Shown in pieces: positions 1 through 8,850 of a stretch of DNA of 64,000 bases. The notes below the pieces were generated by a model that saw only the letters and a program-made list of their open reading frames with translations, made no database searches and was not told the origin of the DNA. The position numbers were made by a program, and so were the translations under genes. The first letter of the stretch is position 1. Each line of letters starts with the position of its first letter. Origin of the DNA: Cenarchaeum symbiont of Oopsacas minuta (GTDB lineage Archaea > Thermoproteota > Nitrososphaeria > Nitrososphaerales > Nitrosopumilaceae); contig JAJIZT010000001.1 in assembly GCA_029948415.1 (NCBI GenBank), positions 36,457 through 100,456 of the forward strand. Reading direction: 5' to 3'.

Positions 1-224
1 ATATAAAAGCAAACAACGATAAAATAAAAATTGAATATCTTCCACCTGCATCACCACAGCTAAGCAGTATTGAAGCAATTTGGTTAAAGTGTAAACGTGA
101 GAAAGATTATTCGATATACTATCCAACAATTAATGACAAAAAATGCGCCATTATGGAATACTTGAGAACGCAAAGATTTCCAAACAATGTTATGGATTAT
201 TTTGCTCATGAATCAGCAAATTGA
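1..224 (+). pseudogene. IS630-family transposase, C-terminal part (cut by window edge)
   Basis: Reading frame 3-224 gives about 73 residues ending at TGA 222-224. It contains LPPASPQLSSIEAIW, which matches the IS630/Tc1-mariner DDE signature in which the Glu of the (N)P-I-E-x-x-W motif is the third catalytic acid. The 5' part lies outside the window, so whether the whole gene is intact is unknown. The stop is followed directly by a terminal inverted repeat (224-247), so this is the right end of the element. The N-terminal half of a related transposase is found at 36594-37036 on the other strand. Confidence 0.8.
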
Positions 225-247
225 ACGAACTTGTGATCTGGGGTATA
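224..247 (+). repeat. IS630 right terminal inverted repeat
   Basis: AACGAACTTGTGATCTGGGG followed by TATA. It matches position for position, with a few substitutions, the sequence at 37085-37108 beside the other IS630 fragment. The TA next to the GGGG block fits the TA target used by IS630 elements (family knowledge). Confidence 0.7.
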
Positions 248-660
248 TATGCACATAAAGATGCTGGATGTATTCTTGTAATAATGCCAAAAAAAGGTGT
301 TTGTGTAAAAGGATTTGATACAATGGGCCTTGATGACATCATGATGATTTACAAGGATTCTTGAAAATATATCGCAAACATAGTAATGTAGAATCTACGT
401 TTTCATCTATGAAAAAAAAGACTCTAGTACCTCGAGTGCACGCAAGCTTGTACACAGAAAATTGAATTGGGCTTTTTCGTCGTGTCATAATCTTTACGTA
501 TTGGCAACGATCTAACTCTGATGTAACGGATGTTGGATTTATCTCTAGATTTTGATGGTTGGTGTTTTTGATATCGCCAATTTGGGTAGGATTGCAGGTA
601 AATGTATTGGAATTATTGGTAAATTCTCTTATTGAGACCACATACACACTCGATATGAAA
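248..660 (+). pseudogene. Decayed IS5-like transposase remnant (copy A)
   Basis: Broken frames carry a typical C-terminal DDE transposase stretch: IYRKHSNVESTFSSMKKK (about 362-420), which resembles the R-S-N-V-E-x-x-F-S-x-x-K block of IS5-group enzymes. A frameshift follows at about 465 in the ASLYTEN / IGLF region. The DNA from about 440 to 640 is similar to 7135-7365 (copy B) and in part to 35995-36150 (copy C). No intact frame exists. The 225-760 stretch holds nothing else recognisable. Confidence 0.6.
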
Positions 661-760
661 CAAAAACATGCCTAGGCTAATGCAGGAATGGTAATTGTGG
701 CAAAAATATCAGTCAGATACAGGTTTGCATAATTATGCCCATGTGGGAGATATTACAAAT

Positions 761-1891
761 CTATTCTATAAACGGCTTTTCATGACTCATTATTACTTTT
801 GAGACTTCGGGGCGGAGAATAAACTCACTAGGACTTTGGCCATTTTGGAGCATCTCACGTAGCCTTGTGCCACTTATCTGCTCTCTTGCATCTGTATCAT
901 GAGGACACGCGTTTGGCGAAGTAAACGTGAGGCATTTTTTACAGTAAAAGAACGGCGGGAAGAATATTGGCTCTATCTGTAGATCTTTATAATCAGAAAA
1001 TATTTTATGAGCCGCAAACGGATCATAATAATTACCCACACCTGCGTGATCTCGTCCTATGATTATGTGAGTGCATCCATAGTTTTGTCGCATGATAGCA
1101 TGGTGTATCGCCTCTTTGGGTCCGGCATATCTCATCTCTGTGTGTAATGTAGCAAGTATACATTTATTCTTTGGATAATAGTTTTCGATCATAACCTCGT
1201 AGGTTTTGATGATTACCTCGTCGGTAAAGTCTCCAGATTTTTTCTTTCCAACCAACGGGTTTACAAATACTCCATCGCGCGTAATAGCTGCTGTTTTTTG
1301 AAGCATCTCATGTGCTACATGAGGTGGGTTTCTAGTTTGAAATGCCGCAATGGTGTTCCACCCAGCATCTTTGAATGCTTTGCGCGTCATAATTGGCGTC
1401 ATACGATATCTACGGATTGGCGTCTCTTTTGGTTTTTCTACTAGATGTATTTTACCAGATACTAGAGTATCTTTCATAGAGTTTACTCTTGCAACACCTG
1501 GATGTTTTTCATCGCATGTTCCAAATATGCCGTTTGACATTTTTGTTTTATCGTATGAGAATGTTTCATCAACGTATAGTATGGCCGTAGCATCTGGACC
1601 ACGTAATAGTATAGAGCCGGCATTTTTTGCTTTTTTGGCATCATCCGAATTCAAGTCTAATACAATTGGAATTGTCCACGTAGTCCCGTTTGCTAGCCTA
1701 CCAAAAGATACGACAGATTCAAAATCTTCTCTTCCTAGGAATCCTTCAAGTGGGCTAAATACTCCATCTGCAATATTTTCAACGTCGCTTTGAATTGATG
1801 CAGATATACAAATCTCCTCCATTCCACTAGTATTCTTTGAGGCATGTCTATCCACCATAGTGCCACCATGTGGTTTTGGAATTTGACCCAC
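761..1891 (-). CDS. sat: Sulfate adenylyltransferase (ATP sulfurylase)
   Basis: 376 aa, the size of a monofunctional Sat. It converts ATP and sulfate to adenosine 5'-phosphosulfate (APS) and pyrophosphate, the first step of assimilatory sulfate reduction in the cytoplasm. Visible motifs are the N-terminal [15 protein letters not shown] near residue 185 (nucleotide-binding HxxH region) and GRDHAGVG near residue 280. The start is GTG at 1891, because it keeps the conserved PKPHGG N-terminus; the next ATG (1858) would remove it. The GTG overlaps the TAG stop of cysH by one base, so the two are translated as one operon. Confidence 0.95.
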   Translation of the reverse strand: MGQIPKPHGGTMVDRHASKNTSGMEEICISASIQSDVENIADGVFSPLEGFLGREDFESVVSFGRLANGTTWTIPIVLDLNSDDAKKAKNAGSILLRGPDATAILYVDETFSYDKTKMSNGIFGTCDEKHPGVARVNSMKDTLVSGKIHLVEKPKETPIRRYRMTPIMTRKAFKDAGWNTIAAFQTRNPPHVAHEMLQKTAAITRDGVFVNPLVGKKKSGDFTDEVIIKTYEVMIENYYPKNKCILATLHTEMRYAGPKEAIHHAIMRQNYGCTHIIIGRDHAGVGNYYDPFAAHKIFSDYKDLQIEPIFFPPFFYCKKCLTFTSPNACPHDTDAREQISGTRLREMLQNGQSPSEFILRPEVSKVIMSHEKPFIE

Positions 1892-2622
1892 TAGTTACCG
1901 CCCTCTTTGGAATAGTCCATATGTAGACCACACTCTTTGTGTCCACTATTCTCCCACCACCATCTACCAGCACGCGAATCTTCACCAGGTTTTATGGCTC
2001 TAGTGCATGGAGCACATCCTATGCTCGGATAATTTTGATCTAGTAACGCATTGTATGGTATCTGATGTTCTTTGATATATGCCATAATCTGTTCCCAAGT
2101 CCAGTCAATTATAGGGTTTATCTTTAAAATGCCCCCATTTTGCTCATCTATCTCGAACATTTGGGCAGAGCTTCTGTTCTTGGAGTGTTCTTTGCGCATT
2201 CCTGTTATCCAGCCATCAAGTGTTCCCAATATGCGTTTTGTTGGGTTTACCTTGCGTACCTTGCAGCATAAGAGACGATCTTCTACACTCTCGTAAAATA
2301 AATTTTGGCCCTTTGTGTTGACCATCTCTTCTACCTGTAGAGTATCTGGACATAATACCTCTAGATGCATAGAGTATTTTTTTCGCAGTTTGTCCATTAC
2401 CGTATGTGTCTCTTTTGGAAGACGGCCTGTATCTAGTGTAAAGAACCGAAATTCTGGATTGACCTTTGTCATCATGTAGATGAGTGCAGAGTCTTCTGCT
2501 CCAAAGCTTGATGCCTTTGCTATTGCTGGATGCATATTTTCAGATGCCCAAATCAACGCCTCTTGTGCAGTGCTAATCTCTGCGTTCAGCTCATCTACCT
2601 TGGTCTGCGTAAATTGTTTCAT
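1891..2622 (-). CDS. cysH: APS/PAPS reductase
   Basis: 243 aa from ATG 2622; the frame is open further upstream but has no family resemblance there. It reduces activated sulfate to sulfite with thioredoxin-type reductant. [10 protein letters not shown] (about 38-47) is the PP-loop-like nucleotide site and KECGLH (C231) carries the catalytic cysteine. CC at 119-120 and CAPC at 203-206 are the four cysteines that bind a 4Fe-4S cluster in APS reductases, so APS rather than PAPS is the likelier substrate (inference from the family). First gene of a cysH-sat operon; divergent from the ThiI-like gene at 2708. Confidence 0.93.
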   Translation of the reverse strand: MKQFTQTKVDELNAEISTAQEALIWASENMHPAIAKASSFGAEDSALIYMMTKVNPEFRFFTLDTGRLPKETHTVMDKLRKKYSMHLEVLCPDTLQVEEMVNTKGQNLFYESVEDRLLCCKVRKVNPTKRILGTLDGWITGMRKEHSKNRSSAQMFEIDEQNGGILKINPIIDWTWEQIMAYIKEHQIPYNALLDQNYPSIGCAPCTRAIKPGEDSRAGRWWWENSGHKECGLHMDYSKEGGN

Positions 2623-2707
2623 GCCGTATACTGGGTAAAATCGCTTATAATAATGATCATGGTTTCTTTGACCGTAAATTATAAGCGGGAGATACAGACT
2701 AGCATAC

Positions 2708-3802
2708 ATGGACTCGTTTGTGGTGGTATTTCCCTCTACATTTGCACGCAACATGGTAGGATTGCTTGTATCAAACATTAAAAAAATCCTAGACATAAAA
2801 AAACTCCCATATGATAAGATTTGGCGCGACGGACAGATCATAGTGATAGATGCTAGAGACCCCGTCTTTGCATCATCTGCAATCGGACTCTTGTATGGCA
2901 TAGAGAGAATCGCCATTGCAAGAAGGGTTGGTAGCGGATTTGAAGAGGTAGTAAAAGAGATGGCAAAAGTATGCTCTAGTCTCATACTAAGAGGAGATCG
3001 ATTCTTTATCAAAGTTGGTGGTACGCCATATGGTACAACCGCTGGAGATTTAGAGCTTGCCGCAACCTCTACAGTGATAAAGACAGCATCTGCATCTGGT
3101 GCACTACCTGGTACAATAGGGGATCATAGTAGATTTTTGTATACACATTTGACAAAAAATAATGCATATGTGTGCATATTTTTGGACAATGGGCTTGGAG
3201 GATTACCTCAGGGAGTACATAAAGGTCAAGTGTTGTGTTGCATATACGATGAATTGTCTGCCATTGCATGCCTTGAAACTTTCAAGCATGGATTTGATAC
3301 AAAGATAATCGTGTGTCATAAAGGTGGAGCAAATCTACGCAAGCTTGTAAAGATGTTAGATCGGATACTCTCTCGAGTTGTCTCATCTGAATGTATCTTG
3401 GAATTTTACAGGTTGAAGAATGTTACACTATCTGAAATGCCGTACGTATCTTTAACGGTAGCAAGGGCAGTTGCAAAAAAATCTCATACTGCTCGTATCT
3501 GCATTCCATCCTCTCCTGTAGTATATCCAGCTAGACAGATGGATATATGGATACAAGATGCAGTTAAAGATGGACTTGTACCGTATACACCACTTGGCGG
3601 TCTAGAAAAAGAACTGTATGTAAATGCCAAAGAGGCAGGTCTTGGAGAATTCTCTCCGCCGCTTTTGAGACAAAAAATGCATTCAAACGAAAAGGCGATA
3701 ACGCGCAAAGCAAAAGATGCACTTGCAAAAAGTGAAAAGATTGTCTTAAAAATAGGCGTAAACTGTATGCACGAGATGCTTGACTCACTAGAGTGCAAAT
3801 AG
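2708..3802 (+). CDS. ThiI-like protein with THUMP-type N-terminus and degenerate PP-loop
   Basis: 364 aa from ATG 2708. The N-terminal half (SSLILRGDRFFIKVGG, about 97-112) looks like a THUMP RNA-binding region. The second half resembles the ThiI/PP-loop fold: a strand-loop-helix around VLCCIYDELSAIACLETFKH, then a segment with PVVYPARQ and VPYTPLGGLEKEL. The canonical SGGxDS ATP-pyrophosphatase motif is absent; the equivalent loop reads IYDELSA. A role in tRNA thiolation or as a non-catalytic partner is an inference. Divergently transcribed from cysH, so a link to sulfur transfer is possible but unproven. Confidence 0.6.
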   Translation: MDSFVVVFPSTFARNMVGLLVSNIKKILDIKKLPYDKIWRDGQIIVIDARDPVFASSAIGLLYGIERIAIARRVGSGFEEVVKEMAKVCSSLILRGDRFFIKVGGTPYGTTAGDLELAATSTVIKTASASGALPGTIGDHSRFLYTHLTKNNAYVCIFLDNGLGGLPQGVHKGQVLCCIYDELSAIACLETFKHGFDTKIIVCHKGGANLRKLVKMLDRILSRVVSSECILEFYRLKNVTLSEMPYVSLTVARAVAKKSHTARICIPSSPVVYPARQMDIWIQDAVKDGLVPYTPLGGLEKELYVNAKEAGLGEFSPPLLRQKMHSNEKAITRKAKDALAKSEKIVLKIGVNCMHEMLDSLECK

Positions 3803-3837
3803 GGTTAAAACAGAGGCTCTGTAGACTCTGCTTTTGT

Positions 3838-5070
3838 ATGATAAAGATAGGCAATTTTGTATATCCATGGGGAAATGGTCACTATTCACGTATGATGAGG
3901 CTGCACGATCACATGATCGCAGCCATTGCAGATGCACAGATGCACTATATCAGCAAGCCGCCAATCTATGAAAAGATACAAAAACGATTTGCCAAGAATC
4001 CAGAGAGAATTCACAAGGTCAGCGTGCCAACACCCATCGATGGTAAGTTTGGTCCAAGCCTAAAGCTCTCGATGTTAAACATAACGATGCCCACAGCAGG
4101 AAATCCTCCACTCATAAAACAGATTGCAGATTATTTACGTGAAGAGAGAGCGATATACAACAAGGAAAAATTTGATTTGGTCATAAACGATGGCGACATG
4201 GGATCAAACGTATTGGCAGAAAAACGCAACATACCAAGTCTCTTTGTGACAAATCAATTTCGACCAAAGCTATGGAAGAGTAGAGCGTATCTTTACCCAG
4301 GATTGTTTTATATCTCAAAACAGATTGCAAAAGCTTCAAAGATTCTTGTGGCCGATTCTGCTCCACCGTATACAATATGTGACTACAACTTGAATTTTCC
4401 CAACGAGATAATGGACAAGGTGTTGTATGTTGGACATTTTGCGCCAAAAGATACAAAACATGCTAGAGAAGAATCCGATCTAGAACGTCTCATAAGAGAT
4501 GTTGATTATGGGTATTGGATGCGTACTGGCAACAAAGTGACAAACGAGGGAACAGGTGAAAGGTATAACAAAATATTTGCTAGATCCGAGATGTCAAAAG
4601 AGCGCCGCATCATATCGTACGCACAAGATAACCCTTTGATTGATTCGGTACTAGGTTATGATGGGAAAAAATATTCCATATCCGATGCATATGAAAAAAG
4701 GATCGATTGGTTACAAATTGATGTAGGGTTTTTGTCAGAACCGCAAAAAGAGACCGTGCTGCATGGCTGCAAATATGCAGTGGTCAACGGATCACATACA
4801 GTGATGGGCGAGATAATTGGCGGCAAGGCAAAACCGATAATTGGTATACCCATATACGATGAACATGAGAACAATATACGGTGGGCACAAGAGAAGAATC
4901 TTGGCGTGTTGGCAAAGAACACAAAGGAGACAGTTTTAGCAGTGGCTAAAATCCACAACGATTATTCTTCATTTAGTGATGCTTTGGAAGAGTTTTCACG
5001 CAATTTTGATGGCAATGGTGCATCGAGAACTGCCAAAGAAGCTACAGTAATACTAGAAAATAAAAGATAA
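3838..5070 (+). CDS. GT-B type glycosyltransferase
   Basis: 410 aa from ATG 3838. An upstream in-frame ATG at 3793 lies inside the end of the previous gene and adds an unconvincing cysteine-rich leader. The N-terminus IGNFVYPWGNGHYSRM has the Gly-rich strand-loop with GHxxR seen in MurG/UGT-like glycosyltransferases. The C-terminal half (HGCKYAVVNGSHTVMGEIIGGKAKPIIGIP, then HENNIRWAQEKNLG) matches the nucleotide-sugar binding half: a glycine-rich turn, a P-x-I-x-x-P loop and an E-N-N-x-x-x-A motif. Acceptor and sugar cannot be told; S-layer or lipid glycosylation are possibilities. Confidence 0.75.
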   Translation: MIKIGNFVYPWGNGHYSRMMRLHDHMIAAIADAQMHYISKPPIYEKIQKRFAKNPERIHKVSVPTPIDGKFGPSLKLSMLNITMPTAGNPPLIKQIADYLREERAIYNKEKFDLVINDGDMGSNVLAEKRNIPSLFVTNQFRPKLWKSRAYLYPGLFYISKQIAKASKILVADSAPPYTICDYNLNFPNEIMDKVLYVGHFAPKDTKHAREESDLERLIRDVDYGYWMRTGNKVTNEGTGERYNKIFARSEMSKERRIISYAQDNPLIDSVLGYDGKKYSISDAYEKRIDWLQIDVGFLSEPQKETVLHGCKYAVVNGSHTVMGEIIGGKAKPIIGIPIYDEHENNIRWAQEKNLGVLAKNTKETVLAVAKIHNDYSSFSDALEEFSRNFDGNGASRTAKEATVILENKR

Positions 5071-5098
5071 TAGACGCATGATGTATGCTCATTCTAGG

Positions 5099-5165
5099 TC
5101 TAGCGTGCGGTAACTTCGATGGGCGAACGGACCGAAAGGGATGACGAGATGAACCGTACGCTAGA
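5099..5165 (+). ncRNA. Candidate small structured RNA (hairpin with 12-bp closing stem)
   Basis: The segment folds on itself: 5099-5110 (TCTAGCGTGCGG) pairs with 5154-5165 (CCGTACGCTAGA) over 12 bp with one G-U. Inside is a CC-GAAA-GG tetraloop stem (5132-5139) and GA-rich strands (GATGACGAGATGAA) that could form a kink-turn. GC content is visibly above the surroundings. The single hairpin with internal loop, possible kink-turn and an AGA after the stem recall archaeal H/ACA guide RNAs, but no target was worked out. The strand is assigned only because the GA motifs read better this way. It lies between a glycosyltransferase and a zinc-motif gene. Confidence 0.45.
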
Positions 5166-5311
5166 TTCTTTACCATATGTTTAGAATAAAGAGAGGTTTT
5201 TGTATATAAAACCAAGATCGTATCTGTTTAGAAAGTCTACTAAATCAGGTCAAAAAATCTGCAGACGACAACAAGTATAGGCTTTTATGTGAAAAATTAG
5301 CCGTTTCTGAT

Positions 5312-5596
5312 ATGCCTAATTGTCCTGAATGTGTCTTGAAAAAAAGAAACATAATTATCGCCGAGCATGCAGATCAGGAAGATACCAATCTAACCCAGCT
5401 TTTAGATGAGGTGGAGATTCCAATGAAATTTGATCCTGTTACAAAACATTTCATATGCAAAAGGTGTGGATTGTATGCTACAAGAGAACAAGTTGGTGAT
5501 ATCCGTGAACGCATAAACCGTAAAGAATCTACACGTGAAGATAAACAATATGACTATCTAAGCTGGTGGCAAAAAAGTAAGAAAGAAAAGGTTTGA
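5312..5596 (+). CDS. Conserved small protein with zinc-type cysteine pairs
   Basis: 94 aa from ATG 5312: CPEC near the start and CKRC near residue 50 could bind one zinc; the rest is charged. The frame stays open and protein-like upstream to 5217 (residues such as ESLLNQVKKSADDNKYRLLCEK precede the ATG) but has no ATG, GTG or TTG. The native protein may therefore begin earlier, or the gene has lost its first codons. A TATA-like box (tatataaaa, about 5204-5212) lies just before that stretch. Two bases separate it from the next gene. Function unknown. Confidence 0.7.
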   Translation: MPNCPECVLKKRNIIIAEHADQEDTNLTQLLDEVEIPMKFDPVTKHFICKRCGLYATREQVGDIRERINRKESTREDKQYDYLSWWQKSKKEKV

Positions 5597-5597
5597 G

Positions 5598-5960
5598 ATG
5601 GCTAAAAGTAACGCACTTCCAAAATGGGTGGTTGAAGGAATTCAAGATGTTAAATTTACAAAACCAAAGATACAAAAATCTACAGGATACATACTCGAAG
5701 TGTATGAAAAAGATCTCAAAGTCGATGTACAGTTGTATGATGCAGTAGAAGATGGTAGACATATCGTTACAATGGAGTTATCAAAAAAGATCGACATAAA
5801 CACGTTGGAACGTAGTATTACATACGAATTTGTATTTGAAGAGGCAAAGGGAAAGATTGATCCAAAAGTTGTCGAATATTTAAAAGAGGCCAAAGATGTA
5901 GATATGAATTTTGTTTACCAGTTTACTCTAACAAAATTATCAAAGATAGATACAGACTAG
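5598..5960 (+). CDS. Conserved hypothetical protein (120 aa)
   Basis: 120 aa, start ATG 5598 immediately after the zinc-motif gene, so likely co-translated with it. It has mixed alpha/beta character, is rich in Lys, Asp and Glu, and has no membrane segment or cysteine motif. It converges with the SDR gene, sharing 4 bp at the 3' ends (5957-5960). No family recognised. Confidence 0.75.
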   Translation: MAKSNALPKWVVEGIQDVKFTKPKIQKSTGYILEVYEKDLKVDVQLYDAVEDGRHIVTMELSKKIDINTLERSITYEFVFEEAKGKIDPKVVEYLKEAKDVDMNFVYQFTLTKLSKIDTD

Positions 5961-6757
5961 CGTTCTTTTTTTACACGTTCAAATTGCTTGTTAAATATTC
6001 TCCCGATATATGGCATTACAAAGTATGGAAACATTTGTTTTGCCCAAATGGCACAGCGTGCAAATTTTGGTACAGTTATCTCTAATTTTTTTGAAGTTAT
6101 TCCCATCTCTATTGCCTTTGCTACCATCTGTGCACTCACTGAAACTGTGGTACGTTCACCCATTTTACCAAACGAGCTATGCGTGAAAAAATTTGTCCTA
6201 GTCATTATTGGACTAATTACAGTAACGTCCACTCCTGTTTTTTGTAGCTCGTAACGTAATGATTCAGAGAATCCCAATATCGCAAATTTTGAAGCACAAT
6301 ATGGGGCAAGGCTAGGCACGCCTATGCTCGCTCCCACCGAGGCTATGTTGATTATTCTCCCATATCCATGCTCTAGCATACTAGGCAAAAATGCCTTTGT
6401 ACAGTGTACCATTCCCATATAATTTACCAAGATCTGTGACTTTATCTGCTCCACGCTCTGATCAGATACTGTATCATATATGGCAAATCCAGCATTATTT
6501 ATCAAAATGTCTACACCGCCAAACTCTTGCACTTGTTTGGCCATATCTTGTACTTGTTTTGCATCTGCAACGTCACATTTGATCACCGCCGTTTGAACAT
6601 TCATCTTTGATATACTCTGTTCTGCAACTATGAGTTTCTCCATATCTCTAGCAACCAATACAATGTCAGCACCTTTAGTGGCAAATCGTTGTGCAGATGC
6701 TAAACCTATTCCTTCTGATGCTCCAGTTATGAGCACTTTTTTCTTTGCAAACTTCAA
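5957..6757 (-). CDS. Short-chain dehydrogenase/reductase (SDR)
   Basis: 266 aa with the classical SDR landmarks: TGASEGIG near residue 11 (cofactor-binding glycine loop), NNAG near residue 87, IASVGAS with the catalytic Ser near residue 140, and YCASK with the catalytic Tyr and Lys near residue 153. An NAD(P)H-dependent oxidoreductase of unknown substrate. The C-terminus has a hydrophobic, positively charged end (FPYFVMPYIGRIF), as in SDRs that act on membrane lipids such as ketosphinganine reductase relatives; that reading is an inference. Confidence 0.88.
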   Translation of the reverse strand: MKFAKKKVLITGASEGIGLASAQRFATKGADIVLVARDMEKLIVAEQSISKMNVQTAVIKCDVADAKQVQDMAKQVQEFGGVDILINNAGFAIYDTVSDQSVEQIKSQILVNYMGMVHCTKAFLPSMLEHGYGRIINIASVGASIGVPSLAPYCASKFAILGFSESLRYELQKTGVDVTVISPIMTRTNFFTHSSFGKMGERTTVSVSAQMVAKAIEMGITSKKLEITVPKFARCAIWAKQMFPYFVMPYIGRIFNKQFERVKKER

Positions 6758-6833
6758 CTATACTACTAGATATGACAAACGATAAAGGATTTTCGGTCTT
6801 TGATTCTGTAAACTTGTGTGCACAGGCACAAAT

Positions 6834-7091
6834 ATGAATAGACTTTACATATTGACAAAAAAAATCAATTATGATAAAACAAAAGATCAAGTGTCACATA
6901 CGCATGGTATGTGTCTTGCAGACAAGCAAAAGATTTCAGTGTTGGAAGCAGATCTAGAATATTACAAGACTGCACTGAACAGAGCCGAGAATGTTCGATT
7001 GCATTCGGACAAGGTTTTGGATAACACAATTGACAACGACAAAGAGCTATACGATACAACCAGAGCGTGTAGAGAGTTGGGGTTTTCATAA
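6834..7091 (+). CDS. Small hypothetical protein, probably conserved
   Basis: 85 aa from ATG 6834; GTG 6891 (giving a start MSHTHGMCLADKQ) is an equally good choice because the first 19 residues look random. The remainder is a helical, charged stretch (VLEADLEYYKTALNRAENVR). It lies between the SDR and a decayed transposase whose similarity starts right after its stop. No family recognised; it could be a truncated gene. Confidence 0.45.
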   Translation: MNRLYILTKKINYDKTKDQVSHTHGMCLADKQKISVLEADLEYYKTALNRAENVRLHSDKVLDNTIDNDKELYDTTRACRELGFS

Positions 7092-7370
7092 TATGCGAGT
7101 CAATTCCGGAGAAATGTGTTTTCCTTACTCATTACATCCAGCAAGCTTGATACAGACAATTGAATTGGGCTTTTTTGTCTTGTGTCACAATCTTCACGTA
7201 TTGACAACGATAACTCTGGTAACGGATATTGGATTCGTCTCTCTAGTCTTGGCTATTCTCAAAAATCGAGATTTGTACATTTTGATGGTTTGAGTGATTT
7301 TGATATCGCTAATTTGGATGTGATTGTAGGTAAATGCGTTGGAATTATTAGTGAATTCTCTTATTCATGG
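7092..7370 (+). pseudogene. Decayed IS5-like transposase remnant (copy B)
   Basis: The frame around 7130-7290 reads ASLIQTIELGFFVLCHNLHVL, matching the C-terminal L-x-x-K-x-L-C-H-N-x-x-V-L end of IS5-like transposases. DNA similarity to copy A (about 440-640) and copy C (35995-36150) includes TTGGCTATTCTCAAAAAT and TTGGAATTATT. No start, DDE core or intact frame remains. The rest of the gap to 7685 holds a short inverted repeat (AATAGA ... TCTATT, about 7515-7542) and a TATA-like tttatac before the DUF488 gene. Confidence 0.55.
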
Positions 7371-7685
7371 AAAGCCGCGGTGCCCCATTTGACATATTTA
7401 CTATCAGCCATGCATGCAGAACCTTCTGATTGTACACATGTCAGCTAAAATCCGTACAGTAAACAATACATCGAATTTAAAGTGGATCATTCCTGATGTG
7501 GCTTGTTTTCATGAATAGACCTAATCATGGGGTGATCTATTTGTTTAGGATTGAATTTTGTCTATATGATATGTAGGCAGGTTATGCAACCAAGTATTTA
7601 AAAAAACATTTTTGATTAAGAAGTGTATTTATACAACTATAGAATGAAAAAAACATACATCATAATGACTTCAAAGTGAGATCAA

Positions 7686-8132
7686 ATGATTAAAACAAAA
7701 TCAGTCTACAAGCCAATAGATGAGGAAGATGGAATAAGAGTATTAATTACTAGATGGTATCCAAGAGGTGTCAAGCGAGAGAAATATGATATTTGGGTAA
7801 GATCATTAGCTCCAAGTGCAGAACTTCTAAAAAGATACAAGAATACAGAAATTGAATGGAATGATTTTAAATCCACATTATTATCTGAACTAAGAGATAA
7901 TATTGATAGTGTAGAAGCAATTTATGCATTACAGGCAAAAAACATTACGCAAAATATAACATTGCTTTGTTATGAGAAAGATGGGTATCCATGTCATAGA
8001 CATATGGTACGAGATTTAATAGAAGACCCACGATTGTTAGAATCAAAGTTTATACCTGAAAATACTAATAATCATAAATCTACACCTATGAAGATTCATG
8101 TTTCCAACAAGAAATGTTTGGTCATACCCTGA
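7686..8132 (+). CDS. DUF488 family protein with IS-derived tail
   Basis: 148 aa. DUF488 landmarks: VLITRWYPRGVKREKYDIWVR near the start, an acidic helix region, and LLCYEKDGYPCHRHMVRDLI (C-x-R/H-H) near residue 115. Family members are usually about 115-130 aa; the last 20 or so residues (after ENTNN) are encoded by DNA that belongs to the adjoining IS110 remnant on the other strand. The original C-terminus seems to have been replaced at about 8070. The function of DUF488 is unknown (often seen near stress and mobile genes). AT-rich island context. Confidence 0.75.
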   Translation: MIKTKSVYKPIDEEDGIRVLITRWYPRGVKREKYDIWVRSLAPSAELLKRYKNTEIEWNDFKSTLLSELRDNIDSVEAIYALQAKNITQNITLLCYEKDGYPCHRHMVRDLIEDPRLLESKFIPENTNNHKSTPMKIHVSNKKCLVIP

Positions 8133-8598
8133 TTCATCAATGTGTAGATTTTTCCAAAGTTGTTCTTTGTCATTATAATTACGACGTAACCACTCATACA
8201 TTCCCCATTCTAGTACACTCATGTCTATGTCGAACAAGGCACGCCTCCATTCCACTATAATTTTTGTTGGAACATGGCACAGTGCAATATATCCGCCACG
8301 GTAAAGGTCTGCAAGTATCATTGCATCAACCTTGTCAGTTTTTTTCTTGGATGATGCAATTGCCTTTGTTTAGTATGGGTTCAAGAGAGATACATCTAGC
8401 TTTAGATCTTTTGTCATAAACATAAACAAGCCATACCAAACAGATGAGGATTCCATGATACACTTTGGGACATTTTTTAAGAAAAACTTTTTTACCTCAT
8501 CGTTGTCTCTATCGACTCTCGTTAAAGACAATTTTACCTTTTTTGTCCATCATTGCAACCTAAAGAAACTCTTTGTGGACGTCAATACCAACGTACAT
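8070..8598 (-). pseudogene. IS110-family transposase remnant
   Basis: The conceptual translation from ATG 8598 starts MYVGIDVHKEFL then meets a stop, continues MMDKKGKIVFNESR then another stop, and later reads KKTDKVDAMILADLYRGGYI. These are the N-terminal D, the middle E (IMESSS) and the K-x-D-x-x-D-A segment of the IS110 DEDD (RuvC-like) domain. At least three stops or frameshifts break it, and the C-terminal Ser-containing domain is missing. It ends inside the 3' end of the DUF488 gene. Confidence 0.8.
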
Positions 8599-8850
8599 GT
8601 AGGATCTGTCAAAATACGGTAATGATTTTGTTTGTTTTTTAGTTTTGTAATGGCCAGATCTCTTTTTGTTCTTATTCTTACAACCTTCTAAAGTCCTAGT
8701 TTTTCTGTGCAGATGTGGTTTATTTTCAAAATTGATGTAGTTCATGCCTAAAAATTTAACATTTTCAATTTAAAATTTGATTGTGCACAAGGTCTACTCG
8801 ATAACATTAAAAATAAACCCTAAATAATAACATTAGAGTATTTGAAATAG

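Noticed and set aside
1350-1793. Plus-strand open frame inside sat
   Set aside because: Antisense shadow of a strongly conserved enzyme; no start signal or motif.
2623-3012. N-terminal extension of cysH to ATG 3012
   Set aside because: This part is antisense to the ThiI-like gene and contains nothing of the CysH family; ATG 2622 gives a normal length.
8599-8745. Extension of the IS110 frame upstream of MYVGIDVH
   Set aside because: The added residues are Lys/Asn-rich and unlike any transposase; the family starts at or near MYVGID.
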